Below are positions 34,748-43,062 of a stretch of 64,000 nt of DNA, piece by piece. The translations under genes and the position numbers were made by a program. This stretch comes from Ideonella dechloratans. Its GTDB lineage: Bacteria > Pseudomonadota > Gammaproteobacteria > Burkholderiales > Burkholderiaceae_C. The DNA is taken from NCBI RefSeq assembly GCF_021049305.1, contig NZ_CP088081.1:248001-312000 (forward strand), written 5' to 3'. The notes beneath the pieces were generated by a model that worked only from the letters and a program-made list of their open reading frames with translations, did no database searches and was not told the origin of the DNA. Numbering within the stretch: position 1 is the stretch's first letter; each line of letters begins with the position of its first letter.

Positions 34748-36774
34748 GTGACCAGCAACTTTCTCGGGTGCAGCCCTTAGCGCAAACTGTGGCTTCTCTT
34801 GTCGGCACGGGCGCAGTCGCGGGGAAGGGTCCACTGGTTGAGCGGGCCGTTGCTCCCTCAGTCGGCAAAGCATCCCTGGCGGCGCGAATGGCAGGAATGG
34901 ACGCTGCGCATGCTGATGCATCGCCATCGGTCAGCTGCCAACAAAGCCTGTACGTCAGCTTCTTCTTCGACGGGACGGGTAACAACATGGATGCTGACAT
35001 GCCGACGCTGGAGCACAGCAACGTTGCGCGCCTGTATCGCGCGCATGCCCGTGACAACAGCGCGACGGGCGTATTCCGGCGCTACATCCCTGGCATCGGC
35101 ACCCGCTTTGCGGAAATCGGCGATGCAGGACAGGGCCCCATTCCCATGGTGGACACTCACAAGGGCATGGGGGCGATGGGCCAGAACCGGCTGGACTGGG
35201 CATTCAAGGAACTGAAGACGCTCATCAGCCAGGCAGAGGCCCGGGCACAGAACCCCACGAACAAGATCCTGTTGATCCGCCTGGCTGTGTTCGGTTTTTC
35301 GCGCGGGGCCACCTTGGCGCGGGCTTTTGTGCGTGATCTGGTGGATCCGAACAAGGGCATGACGGTGTTGCAGAGTGGGCAACTGACCTGGAAGACGGGC
35401 CGCTACCCGCTGAGCATCGAGTTCATGGGACTGTGGGACACCGTGGCGTCGGTGGGCCTGCCGATGAGTGCCAACAATGTGGGCGCTTACCGCTCGTCCA
35501 GGCGTTCGGGAGGCAATGCCATCCGGATGACCAAGGATGTTTTGCTGCGTCAGAAGCCCGAGATGCTGCGGGCCGTGGACTTGGCTTTTGGTCTTCCGGG
35601 GGCGGATCCGTCACCGGGTTCAGCCGATGGGCATGGTGCTTGGGCCGATGGCCTGAAGATTCCGGACGTGGTGCGGCAATGCGTGCACATGGTGGCCGCC
35701 CATGAGTGGCGCAACTCCTTTCCCGTGGACAGCGTGCAAGGCTCTGCGCTGACGCGTGGGGCCAATTGCAGAGAGTACGTCTATCCGGGGGCGCACTCCG
35801 ACGTGGGAGGAGGTTACCGGCCGGGTGAAAGCGGCGAGGGACAGGCCGTTTCCGCAGGTAGCAAAAATCCCAGTGCAGACCTGCAATTGAGCCTGATTCC
35901 GCTTCGGGCGATGTATGAGGAAGCGATTGCAGCGGGAGTGCCTCTGCTGAAAATCGGGGGGCAGGGGTGGGACATCAACAACAGCGATGACTTCGACACC
36001 TCTTCCACGCTGCGTGACCGCTTCAACCACTACATGTCCGCCACCGTCTGGGGCGGCGTGCCGCTGGGGCAGGCCGTGTTGACCCACATGCGCATGTATT
36101 TCGCTTGGCGCTGGTACCGCATCCGCTTTGGACGGCAGGCTGAGCAAAAGAGCATTGCTGACAACCAAAAGGTGTTTGCGAGTGACAAGGCAGCGCTGCA
36201 ACGCCAGCAGAATGAACTCAAGCGTCAGCGACAAGCGGCGCTCAGTGATGCCCTCATGCTTCAGCCGCCCAGTCCACCAACCCGAGGGGGCGACTACGCA
36301 GCCAAGCAGGCGGCCTATCAACAGGCCACGGCGGCCTACAAGCAGCGCATTGCGGCCGATCGAAGCAAAGTAGCGGAGCTTGACCGGCAGATCGGCGAAT
36401 TACAGGCACGCATTGACACGGCGGCCGACGACTCCGCGTTGGCCGAGGCAACGGCCGACTATGACAAGGAGCTGCTCGAAGACGTATCGGGCATCCTGAA
36501 GGAACTGAAGGCGCACCCGGAGCGGCGTTCGCAACTGCGTCCTCACTATCGCAACTTGGTCGAGACCTACGAAGAGGAATACGTGCACGGGCGAGGTTTG
36601 CGCGACGAGAAGATCATCGCCTTCTTCGACGAACATGTGCACGATTCGTTGGCGGGGTTCAACACTGACAGCACGCTCCCGTCCGACCCGCGTGTGATCT
36701 ACGTGGGCGGGGATCAGAAGCTGGATTACGCGAAGGCAGATACCTCTGCCACTGAAGAAGGGTTGCCGGCATGA
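34744..36774 (+). CDS. T6SS phospholipase effector, Tle1 family (DUF2235)
   Basis: A 676-residue alpha/beta hydrolase of the DUF2235 family. SFFFDGTGNN starts the domain near residue 72; the nucleophile elbow GFSRG is at 184-188 (Ser186); WDT (Asp232) and GAHSDVGGGY (His351) supply the other likely triad residues. Between about 480 and 570 there is a charged coiled-coil stretch (ALQRQQNELKRQRQ). No signal peptide is present, as expected for T6SS cargo. It should hydrolyse phospholipids of target-cell membranes. Genes on both sides are candidate immunity proteins, and start codons on both sides overlap (ATGA). Confidence 0.88.
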   Translation: MSDQQLSRVQPLAQTVASLVGTGAVAGKGPLVERAVAPSVGKASLAARMAGMDAAHADASPSVSCQQSLYVSFFFDGTGNNMDADMPTLEHSNVARLYRAHARDNSATGVFRRYIPGIGTRFAEIGDAGQGPIPMVDTHKGMGAMGQNRLDWAFKELKTLISQAEARAQNPTNKILLIRLAVFGFSRGATLARAFVRDLVDPNKGMTVLQSGQLTWKTGRYPLSIEFMGLWDTVASVGLPMSANNVGAYRSSRRSGGNAIRMTKDVLLRQKPEMLRAVDLAFGLPGADPSPGSADGHGAWADGLKIPDVVRQCVHMVAAHEWRNSFPVDSVQGSALTRGANCREYVYPGAHSDVGGGYRPGESGEGQAVSAGSKNPSADLQLSLIPLRAMYEEAIAAGVPLLKIGGQGWDINNSDDFDTSSTLRDRFNHYMSATVWGGVPLGQAVLTHMRMYFAWRWYRIRFGRQAEQKSIADNQKVFASDKAALQRQQNELKRQRQAALSDALMLQPPSPPTRGGDYAAKQAAYQQATAAYKQRIAADRSKVAELDRQIGELQARIDTAADDSALAEATADYDKELLEDVSGILKELKAHPERRSQLRPHYRNLVETYEEEYVHGRGLRDEKIIAFFDEHVHDSLAGFNTDSTLPSDPRVIYVGGDQKLDYAKADTSATEEGLPA

Positions 36775-37472
36775 GGCGGTGGCTGTTGGGCACGGCAGCC
36801 ATCCTGGTCGGTATGGCGGCGTGGGCCGGTGATGACCTGGCCGGGCACTACTACCTGGATGGCGTGCACGAGGTTGGGTCAGAGCTGGTACTGGGGACAG
36901 ACGGGCGATTCAGCTTTGGGCTGAGTTACGGCGCGGTGGACCAGGAGGCGCAAGGCAGCTGGAAGCGCGACGGTGACCAGGTGGTCTTGCGCACGGACTC
37001 GCCTCCGCCCGCGGGGTTTTCCTTGGGGGAGGTGTCTGATCAGCTGCTGGATGCTTATGGCACCGAGCCTGACAACCCCACGCTGCTGGCGGTGCGAGTG
37101 ACCACCCCCAGATTGGACCTGGTGTGGTCGAACATGCAGATCACGGCCGAGTTCAGCAATGGGCTGACGCGCAGCGGGATGACTGGTCGCAGAGGCCTGC
37201 TGGGGTTCCTCGCCCGCACGGACGGGCCATGGCAGGGGGCCGTGATACGCAGAGTGTCGGTGGCCTACCCGGCGGGCAACGTGGCGGCGCAGTGGTTTGA
37301 CATCGACCCGAAGAAGGTTCGTGGTGTGGTGGTTCATTTCGAACCGGGCGAGTTGGCGGCGCCAGCCTTCAAGACCGCTTCGTTTCACGTTGTGAGCGTG
37401 GGGGGCAAAGTGACGTTGACTCTTCAGAAGGACGGGCCAGGTCAAGCAGGCTGGCAATACAGCCGGCAGTGA
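36771..37472 (+). CDS. Unknown periplasmic protein, second candidate immunity protein
   Basis: A 233-residue protein with signal peptide RRWLLGTAAILVGMAAWAG. I do not recognise a domain. The N-terminal part (LAGHYYLDGVHEVGSELVLG, then GSWKRDGDQVVLRT) has the beta-strand pattern of periplasmic proteins that report the effect of a variable on a fitted curve, such as lipocalin-like or META-type folds; the rest is beta-rich. It is translationally coupled to the Tle1 gene and shares its lower GC content, so it belongs to the effector cassette. Confidence 0.65.
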   Translation: MRRWLLGTAAILVGMAAWAGDDLAGHYYLDGVHEVGSELVLGTDGRFSFGLSYGAVDQEAQGSWKRDGDQVVLRTDSPPPAGFSLGEVSDQLLDAYGTEPDNPTLLAVRVTTPRLDLVWSNMQITAEFSNGLTRSGMTGRRGLLGFLARTDGPWQGAVIRRVSVAYPAGNVAAQWFDIDPKKVRGVVVHFEPGELAAPAFKTASFHVVSVGGKVTLTLQKDGPGQAGWQYSRQ

Positions 37473-37541
37473 AACGTTGTCACGCTCATGCCGGCCGGCC
37501 GGCAGGGTCGGGGGGGGGATTCGTTGCAAGTCAGGACGATC

Positions 37542-37573
37542 AAAAAAGGGGCACGCCTCCCGGCGTGCCCCTT
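37542..37573 (-). terminator. Intrinsic terminator after the M16 peptidase operon
   Basis: A 12-bp stem (37546-37557 with 37562-37573, arms AAGGGGCACGCC and GGCGTGCCCCTT) with a 4-nt loop. Read on the minus strand it runs into TTTTTT, giving a strong terminator 39 bp beyond the end of the peptidase gene. Read on the plus strand it may also help stop transcription from the T6SS module, though the T-tract on that side is poor. Confidence 0.88.
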
Positions 37574-37611
37574 GTCATGTCCACCCTCCGCTGGCGCGAA
37601 GCGGTTCTCGC

Positions 37612-39132
37612 TCAGCGCGCCTTCATCAAGGTCGGTGATTCCAGGTCCAGGTCCTTGGCGTCCAGGGTCAGGGGCTTGTCGGCCACGGGTTTGAGGCCTT
37701 CGGCGGCCTTGGCCATGTCGCCCACCACCACGGTGCGCAGGGCCATGGGGGACCACTGTTTGGCGGCGTAGTCGCGCACCTGCAGGGCGGTCACGGCCTG
37801 GATCTCGGGCACGTAGTGCTGGGCCTCGCTCAGCGGGCGGTCGCGGCCCAGCAGGTCCAGTGCCAGACCGGCCAGGCCGGCGGTGGTTTCCACCTGGCGG
37901 CCGTAGCTGCCCACCAGGGCGGCCTTGCGGGCTTCCAGCTCGTCGTCGGCCGGCAGTTCCTGACCCATGCGGACGATCTCGTCGCGCATCAGCTGCACCA
38001 CCTGGCCGGCCGTGGCGTTGTTGGTCTGGGTGCGGGCGCTCAGCACGCCGCCCACAGGCTGGAAGTCCAGGCCGGCACCGGCGCCGTAGCTCAGGCCGCG
38101 CTTGATGCGCACCTCCTGGTTCAGTCGGGCGGAATAGCCGCCGCCCAGCACCGCGCCGGCCACACGGGCCACCATGCGCTCGGGGCTGTCGTAGGGCACG
38201 GTCGGGGCCATCACCACCACGCCGCTCTGGCCGGCACCGGGCAGGTTGACCAGCACGGTGGACGGGGTCTGGGCCTCGGCCGCCTCGGCGCGGGGCTTGG
38301 GCAGGGCCATGCGGTTGCCCTTCCAACTGCCCAGCAGCTGGGTGGCCAGGGTCTTGGCCTGTTCCAGCGTGACGTCACCGGTCACCACCAGGGTGGCCAG
38401 TTCGGGGCGCAGTTGCAGGCGGGCGAAGTCCTGCACGTCCTTGCGGCTGATGCGCGCCAGGCTGGCCGGCGTCATGGAGCCGCCGAACACGCTCGCGCCC
38501 CACCAGGCCCGGCGCGCGGTCAGGCCGGCCAGGGCCATGGGGTCGGACAGGCTGAGCTTGAGGCCGTCGGCCGCCTGCTGCTTCAGGCGGTCCAGTTCGC
38601 TGGCCGCCAGGGTCGGGTGCAGGGTGCTGTCCACGATCAGCCGCGCGGCCTCGGCCAGCTTGGGCGTGGCCACGGTCATGGTCAGCGCGCTGCCGCGCCA
38701 GTCGGTGCTGGAGGACAGCGAACTGCCCAGCGCCTCGGCCTGCTGGGCCAGCTGGCTGGCGCTCAGGCGCTTGCCGGCTACCGTGGCACCCTGGGTGCGC
38801 AGGTCGTTGGTCAGGCCAGCCAGGCCGGCGCGGCCGTCCGGGTCTGCGGCCGAGCCCAGGTGCAGGTACAGCGCCACCGACACCAGCGGCAGCGCATGGC
38901 GCTCGGCCACCACCACCCGCACGCCGTTGGGCAGGGTGGCTTCGGCAAAGCTGGGCACCTCCAGCGGGCGCGGGGTGCCGGGCACCGGCGGCTCGTCCAC
39001 GCCGGGCGTGCCGGCCAGGGCCGGCGCGGCCACCAGGGCCGAGGTGAGGGCGGCCAGGGCCGCCGTTGCCAGCGCACGGCGGCGCAGGGGGAACAGGGTA
39101 CGCATCATGGTTGTCGAGGCTGGCCGGTTCAT
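37612..39132 (-). CDS. M16-family peptidase homologue without the zinc motif
   Basis: A 506-residue exported protein (signal segment RRRALATAALAALTSALVAAPALA) with two M16 domains. Where active members have HxxEH, it reads RAGLAGLTNDL, so it cannot bind catalytic zinc there. Conserved second-domain elements remain (YDSPERMVARVAGAVLGGGY, LRTVVVGDM). It is coupled by an ATGA overlap to an upstream gene for an active M16 protein. As in mitochondrial MPP alpha/beta and bacterial two-subunit M16 enzymes, it is probably the non-catalytic subunit. Confidence 0.87.
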   Translation of the reverse strand: MNRPASTTMMRTLFPLRRRALATAALAALTSALVAAPALAGTPGVDEPPVPGTPRPLEVPSFAEATLPNGVRVVVAERHALPLVSVALYLHLGSAADPDGRAGLAGLTNDLRTQGATVAGKRLSASQLAQQAEALGSSLSSSTDWRGSALTMTVATPKLAEAARLIVDSTLHPTLAASELDRLKQQAADGLKLSLSDPMALAGLTARRAWWGASVFGGSMTPASLARISRKDVQDFARLQLRPELATLVVTGDVTLEQAKTLATQLLGSWKGNRMALPKPRAEAAEAQTPSTVLVNLPGAGQSGVVVMAPTVPYDSPERMVARVAGAVLGGGYSARLNQEVRIKRGLSYGAGAGLDFQPVGGVLSARTQTNNATAGQVVQLMRDEIVRMGQELPADDELEARKAALVGSYGRQVETTAGLAGLALDLLGRDRPLSEAQHYVPEIQAVTALQVRDYAAKQWSPMALRTVVVGDMAKAAEGLKPVADKPLTLDAKDLDLESPTLMKAR

Positions 39133-40502
39133 CCCTGGCCCCCCTCGGTGTCCTGGGTGTAGGTGAGGGTGACGGCCGGGCGGCCGATCACGTACTGGCG
39201 CAGCACGCGCTGCACATCGTCGGCCGTCACGGCCTGCAGGCGCTGCAGCTCGCGGTCCACCGCCGTCGGGTCGTTGTACTGGATCATGGCCCAGCCCAGG
39301 GCCTGGCCGCGGCCCAGCGCCGTTTGGCGCTCGTTCAGGGCCGAGGTCAGCAGCTGGGTCTTGATCTTGTCCAGTTCGGCCGCGGGGATGGGGCCGCGGG
39401 CCAGCGCCTCGATCTCGTGCATCAGCGGGGCCACCAGGGTCTGCGGCTGGCGCTTGCCCGAGGCAATGGCATAGGCCGTCAGCAGGCCGGCATCGGTGTG
39501 CAGGTCGGCCTGGAAGCCTGCCGACTGCGCCACCCGCTGGCGGTACACCAGGGCCTGGTTCAGTCGGGAGGAATCGCCCGCGCTCAGCAGCGCCTGGGCC
39601 ACCTGCAGGGCCGGGTTGTCATCGGACGTGACCTTGGGCCCCTGCCAGATCAGCATGACCGCCGGCAGCGGCACGTTGGGCGCGGTCAGCGCCACCTGGG
39701 CGGGCTTCTCGCGCACCGGCTCCGCCAGGTTCACGCGGGGGATGGGCGTGTCCGGGTGGGTCAGCGGGCCGAAGTACTTGTCCACCCAGCGGTCCAGGTC
39801 GGCCGGGTCGAAATCGCCGGTGACGATCAGCACCGCGTTGTCGGGCCGGTAGTAGGTGGCATGGAAGGCCCGCACATCGTCCAGCGACGCGGCCTCCAAG
39901 TCCTCGATGCTGCCGATCACCGGGCGCTTGTAGGGGTGCTCCAGGTAGCCGTTGGGCGCCATGGCCTCGAACAGCCGGCCGTAGGGGTTGGCCAGCACGC
40001 GCTGGCGGTACTCCTCCTCCACCACCTTGCGCTCGCTGTGGAAGTTGGCCTCGTCCACGTTCAGGGTGGACATGCGCTCGGCCTCGGCCCAGAGCAGGCG
40101 CTCGAGGTGATGCGAAGGCACCACCTCGAAGTAAGCCGTCGTGTCCTCGGCGGTGAAGGCGTTGTTCTCGCCGCCCACGTCCTCGGTCAGGCGGTCGAAC
40201 TGCTCGGCCTTCAGGTGGGCCGTGCTCTTGAACATCAGGTGCTCGAAGAGATGGGCAAAGCCCGAGCGACCTTTCGGGTCGTCCTTGCCGCCCACGCGGT
40301 ACCAGACCTGCACGCTCACGCTGCCCCCGCCGCCACCGGGCTGGGCCAGCACCTGCAGGCCGTTGGCCAGGGTGCGGCGCTGCAGGGTCATCGGGGCCAC
40401 CGTCAGGGTGGACGCGGCCAGAGCCCAGCCGGGCAGGCCGGCGCTGGCGGCCAGCGCGCCACCCAGCCGCAGCCAGTCGCGCCGACGCATCGAAGAAGTC
40501 AT
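39129..40502 (-). CDS. M16-family zinc peptidase, catalytic subunit
   Basis: A 457-residue exported protease. The N-terminus MRRRDWLRLGGALAASAG resembles a twin-arginine signal. The inverted zinc motif HLFEH is at residues 84-88, and the distal Glu lies in SERKVVEEEY downstream. It starts at 40502 behind AGGAGC and is the first gene of a two-gene operon with the zinc-less homologue. The substrate is unknown; such pairs usually degrade peptides in the periplasm. Confidence 0.9.
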   Translation of the reverse strand: MTSSMRRRDWLRLGGALAASAGLPGWALAASTLTVAPMTLQRRTLANGLQVLAQPGGGGGSVSVQVWYRVGGKDDPKGRSGFAHLFEHLMFKSTAHLKAEQFDRLTEDVGGENNAFTAEDTTAYFEVVPSHHLERLLWAEAERMSTLNVDEANFHSERKVVEEEYRQRVLANPYGRLFEAMAPNGYLEHPYKRPVIGSIEDLEAASLDDVRAFHATYYRPDNAVLIVTGDFDPADLDRWVDKYFGPLTHPDTPIPRVNLAEPVREKPAQVALTAPNVPLPAVMLIWQGPKVTSDDNPALQVAQALLSAGDSSRLNQALVYRQRVAQSAGFQADLHTDAGLLTAYAIASGKRQPQTLVAPLMHEIEALARGPIPAAELDKIKTQLLTSALNERQTALGRGQALGWAMIQYNDPTAVDRELQRLQAVTADDVQRVLRQYVIGRPAVTLTYTQDTEGGQG

Positions 40503-40677
40503 CAAAAACAGCTCCTGAAAAAGAGGCGGACAAGGATACAAAGCCCGTGAGGGTGGTGCCCCCCACGAATGGGGGGTGAGCCTCTGCTGACAGCACGCTG
40601 GCAGCAGCCCCTGTCCACCATGGCGTCCTGTTCCATCCACCCGCCGGCAAGTACCGGTTCCAAAGGAGTCTCACGCT

Positions 40678-41058
40678 ATGTCTTCAGTTCCCCAATCCGC
40701 CCTGCACTGGTTCGAAATTCCGGTGACCGACATCGACCGCGCCCAGCGCTTCTACGAAACCCTGCTGGCCGCCCCCCTGCGGCGCGAGGCCATGGGCCCC
40801 CAGACGCTGGCCGTGCTGCCCTATGCCGAGCCCGGCGTGGGCGGTGCCCTGCTGGCCGGCCTCGCGGCCCAGCCCGGCGCCCAGGGCGTGGTGGTGTACC
40901 TGGATGGGGGCGCCCGGCTGGAAGAAGGCCTGGCGCGCCTGGCCCAGGCGGGTGGGCAGATCCTCACCCCGCGGGTGGACCTGCCCGATGGCATGGGCAG
41001 CTTCGTCCACTTCCAGGACAGCGAAGGCAACCGCGTGGGCCTGCACGCTGCCGGCTGA
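40678..41058 (+). CDS. VOC (glyoxalase/bleomycin resistance) family protein
   Basis: A 126-residue vicinal-oxygen-chelate protein with the usual start LHWFEIPVTDIDRAQRFYETLL and the closing SFVHFQDSEGNRVGLH. The second paired module places Glu/His-type ligands late in the chain, typical of YafP/PhnB-like small VOC members of unknown reaction. A strong AAAGGAG lies before the ATG. It is followed after 14 bp by a WYL-domain regulator, and divergent from the M16 operon. Confidence 0.85.
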   Translation: MSSVPQSALHWFEIPVTDIDRAQRFYETLLAAPLRREAMGPQTLAVLPYAEPGVGGALLAGLAAQPGAQGVVVYLDGGARLEEGLARLAQAGGQILTPRVDLPDGMGSFVHFQDSEGNRVGLHAAG

Positions 41059-41072
41059 GCCATCATCGGCCC

Positions 41073-41780
41073 ATGCGCCGCGCCGACCGCCTCTTTCGCC
41101 TGACCCAGCTGATCCGGGGCCGTCGCCGCTCCACCGCCGCCTGGCTGTCGGAACGGCTGGAGGTCTCGCTGCGCACCGTCTACCGCGACGTGGCCGATCT
41201 GCAGGCCCAGGGCGTGCCCATCGAGGGCGAGGCCGGCGTGGGTTACCGCATGGGCGCCGGCTTCGACCTGCCGCCGCTCATGTTCAGCGCCGAAGAGGCC
41301 TGCGCCCTGGTGGCCGCCCTGAGGCTGGCCCAGCCCCAGATGGACCCGGCCCTGGCCGCCCAGGGCGAGCTGGCGCTGGGCCGCATCCTCTCGGTGCTGC
41401 CGCCCAGCGTGCGGGCCCAGGCCGAGGGGCTGGCACTGTGGGTGCCGGCCAACGGCCCGGACGCCGCCATCCTGCAGCGCCTGGGCCTGCTGCGCCAGGC
41501 CATCGCCGGGCGCCAGCGGGTGCAGTTCTGCTACCGCGACGCCGGTGCCCAAGGCAGCCAGCGCACCGTGCGTCCCCTGGGCTGCTTCTTCTGGGGCCAG
41601 GTCTGGACCCTGGGCGCCTGGTGCGAGCTGCGGCAGGACTTCCGCAGCTTCCGCCTGGACCGCATCGACGCCCTCGCCACCCAGGACAGCCGCTTTCGGC
41701 ACGAGCCCGGCCGCGGCCTGGCCGACTACCTGCGCCACGCCGGCGCGCCCGCGCATGCCCTGACCGGCGGTGGTGGCTGA
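41073..41780 (+). CDS. YafY-type HTH/WYL transcriptional regulator
   Basis: A 235-residue regulator. The N-terminal winged helix (RRADRLFRLTQLIRGRRRSTAAWLSERLEVSLRTVYRDV region, residues 1-40) has the HTH_11 pattern, followed by DLPPLMFSAEEACALVAALR and a WYL domain around VQFCYRDAGA and FRSFRLDRIDAL. WYL domains sense nucleic-acid or nucleotide ligands in some members. It probably controls the adjacent VOC gene and perhaps the EamA transporter that follows. Confidence 0.88.
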   Translation: MRRADRLFRLTQLIRGRRRSTAAWLSERLEVSLRTVYRDVADLQAQGVPIEGEAGVGYRMGAGFDLPPLMFSAEEACALVAALRLAQPQMDPALAAQGELALGRILSVLPPSVRAQAEGLALWVPANGPDAAILQRLGLLRQAIAGRQRVQFCYRDAGAQGSQRTVRPLGCFFWGQVWTLGAWCELRQDFRSFRLDRIDALATQDSRFRHEPGRGLADYLRHAGAPAHALTGGGG

Positions 41781-41805
41781 GGCGCGCGCCTACACTGGCG
41801 CGCCT

Positions 41806-42699
41806 ATGCCCTTGCGTCACCTGCTGCTCGCCCTGGCCGTCGTCGCCGTCTGGGGCACCAATTTCGTCGTCATCCGCTGGGGCCTGGCCGAGCTGCCGCC
41901 CTTCGCTTTCGCGGCGCTGCGTTTCGCGCTGTCCTCGCTGCCTCTGCTGCCCTTCATCGCCCGGCCGGCCACCGGCTGGCGCACGCTGGCCAGCTTCGGC
42001 GTGCTGCTGGGCGTGGGCCAGTTCGGTCTGCTCTTCCTGGCCATGCACTCGGACATCTCGCCCGGCCTGGCCTCGCTGGTCATCCAGACCCAGGTCTTCT
42101 TCACCATCGGTCTGGCCATGCTGCTGCGCAGCGAAGGCCTGCGTCCGCTGCAGATCCTGGGCTTTGCCCTGGCGCTGGCCGGCATGGGGCTGATCGGCCT
42201 GCACGTCACCGGTGCGGCCGGCACCGCCGGGGTCAGCGCGATGGGTCTGATGCTGGTGCTGGGCGCGGCCTTCAGCTGGGCGGTGGCCAATCTGGTGGCC
42301 CGTTCGGCCGGCAAGGTCGATCCGCTGGGCTTCATGGTCTGGTCCAGCCTGGCGGCCGTGCCCCCGCTGGTCGCCATCAGTCTGCTGGCCGAAGGCGGCC
42401 CCGTCCACCTGGCCCATGTGGTGGGCGCAGCCAGCCTGGCCGCCTGGGGCGCCGTGCTGTGGCAGGCGGTGGGCAACACCCTGTTCGGCTACGGCGCCTG
42501 GAACTGGCTGCTGGCGCGCCACCCGGCCGCCACCGTGGCGCCCACGGCGCTGCTGGTGCCGGTGTTCGGCATGCTGTCGTCCAGCGCCGTGCTGGGTGAG
42601 CCCCTGCCCCCCTGGAAGTTGGGGGCTGCCGCGCTGGTGCTGGGCGGGCTGGCATTGAACCTGCTGGCGACGCGCCTGAAGGCCCCCGCCCGCGCCTGA
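41806..42699 (+). CDS. EamA-family (DMT) exporter
   Basis: A 297-residue inner-membrane transporter with ten predicted helices in two EamA repeats: the first starts HLLLALAVVAVWGTNFVVI, the second near MLVLGAAFSWAVANLVAR. The sequence resembles O-acetylserine/cysteine exporter EamA of E. coli, but the substrate is inferred only at family level. ATG 41806 lies directly after an inverted repeat that brackets a TACACT box. Confidence 0.88.
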   Translation: MPLRHLLLALAVVAVWGTNFVVIRWGLAELPPFAFAALRFALSSLPLLPFIARPATGWRTLASFGVLLGVGQFGLLFLAMHSDISPGLASLVIQTQVFFTIGLAMLLRSEGLRPLQILGFALALAGMGLIGLHVTGAAGTAGVSAMGLMLVLGAAFSWAVANLVARSAGKVDPLGFMVWSSLAAVPPLVAISLLAEGGPVHLAHVVGAASLAAWGAVLWQAVGNTLFGYGAWNWLLARHPAATVAPTALLVPVFGMLSSSAVLGEPLPPWKLGAAALVLGGLALNLLATRLKAPARA

Positions 42700-42759
42700 G
42701 CGCCTGCGGGGTGCCCTGTTCTGGTGAGTTCTGCCGAGATGGGCCACAAGGAGACAAAC

Positions 42760-43047
42760 ATGATGCTGCACGACCGCACCCCCACCGTCAGCCGCCTGCG
42801 CACCACGCTGGACCAATGGTCCACCGGCGTGTTGCCCGCCGATGTGGTGTGTGCCCGCTTCCGTCTGGCCGCGCTGGAGTGGAACGGCCTGCCCGAGCGC
42901 TATGAAAGCGTGCTGGAGCGCCTGCTGCAGCCGCTGGACACCGCCGCCATGCTGGGCGACGAGGGCTGCGGCTTCAGCCGCGCCGACCTGGCCCAGGCCC
43001 TGCAGCAGTGGCTGGACCACGCCAGCCAGCTGCCTGCACGCCACTGA
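42760..43047 (+). CDS. Small conserved-looking protein of unknown function
   Basis: A 95-residue protein with a good AAGGAGAC ribosome-binding site 5 bp before the ATG. It is soluble, helical and acidic, with TLDQWSTGVLPADVVCARF and a C-terminal helix ending LAQALQQWLDHAS. No domain is recognised. It stands alone on the plus strand, converging with the chimeric gmd gene, whose stop is 16 bp away. Confidence 0.6.
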   Translation: MMLHDRTPTVSRLRTTLDQWSTGVLPADVVCARFRLAALEWNGLPERYESVLERLLQPLDTAAMLGDEGCGFSRADLAQALQQWLDHASQLPARH

Positions 43048-43062
43048 CGCCGGCCCCGGTCC

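Noticed and set aside
30335..37472. Prophage, because of VgrG spike homology to phage tail proteins
   Set aside because: No capsid, portal, terminase, integrase or lysis gene is present, and the DUF4123 and DUF2235 neighbours are diagnostic of T6SS effector modules.
40559..40576. Hairpin CCCCCCA/TGGGGGG between the M16 operon and the VOC gene as a terminator
   Set aside because: The genes on both sides point away from it, so nothing is there to terminate, and it has no T-tract. It may be chance in GC-rich DNA.
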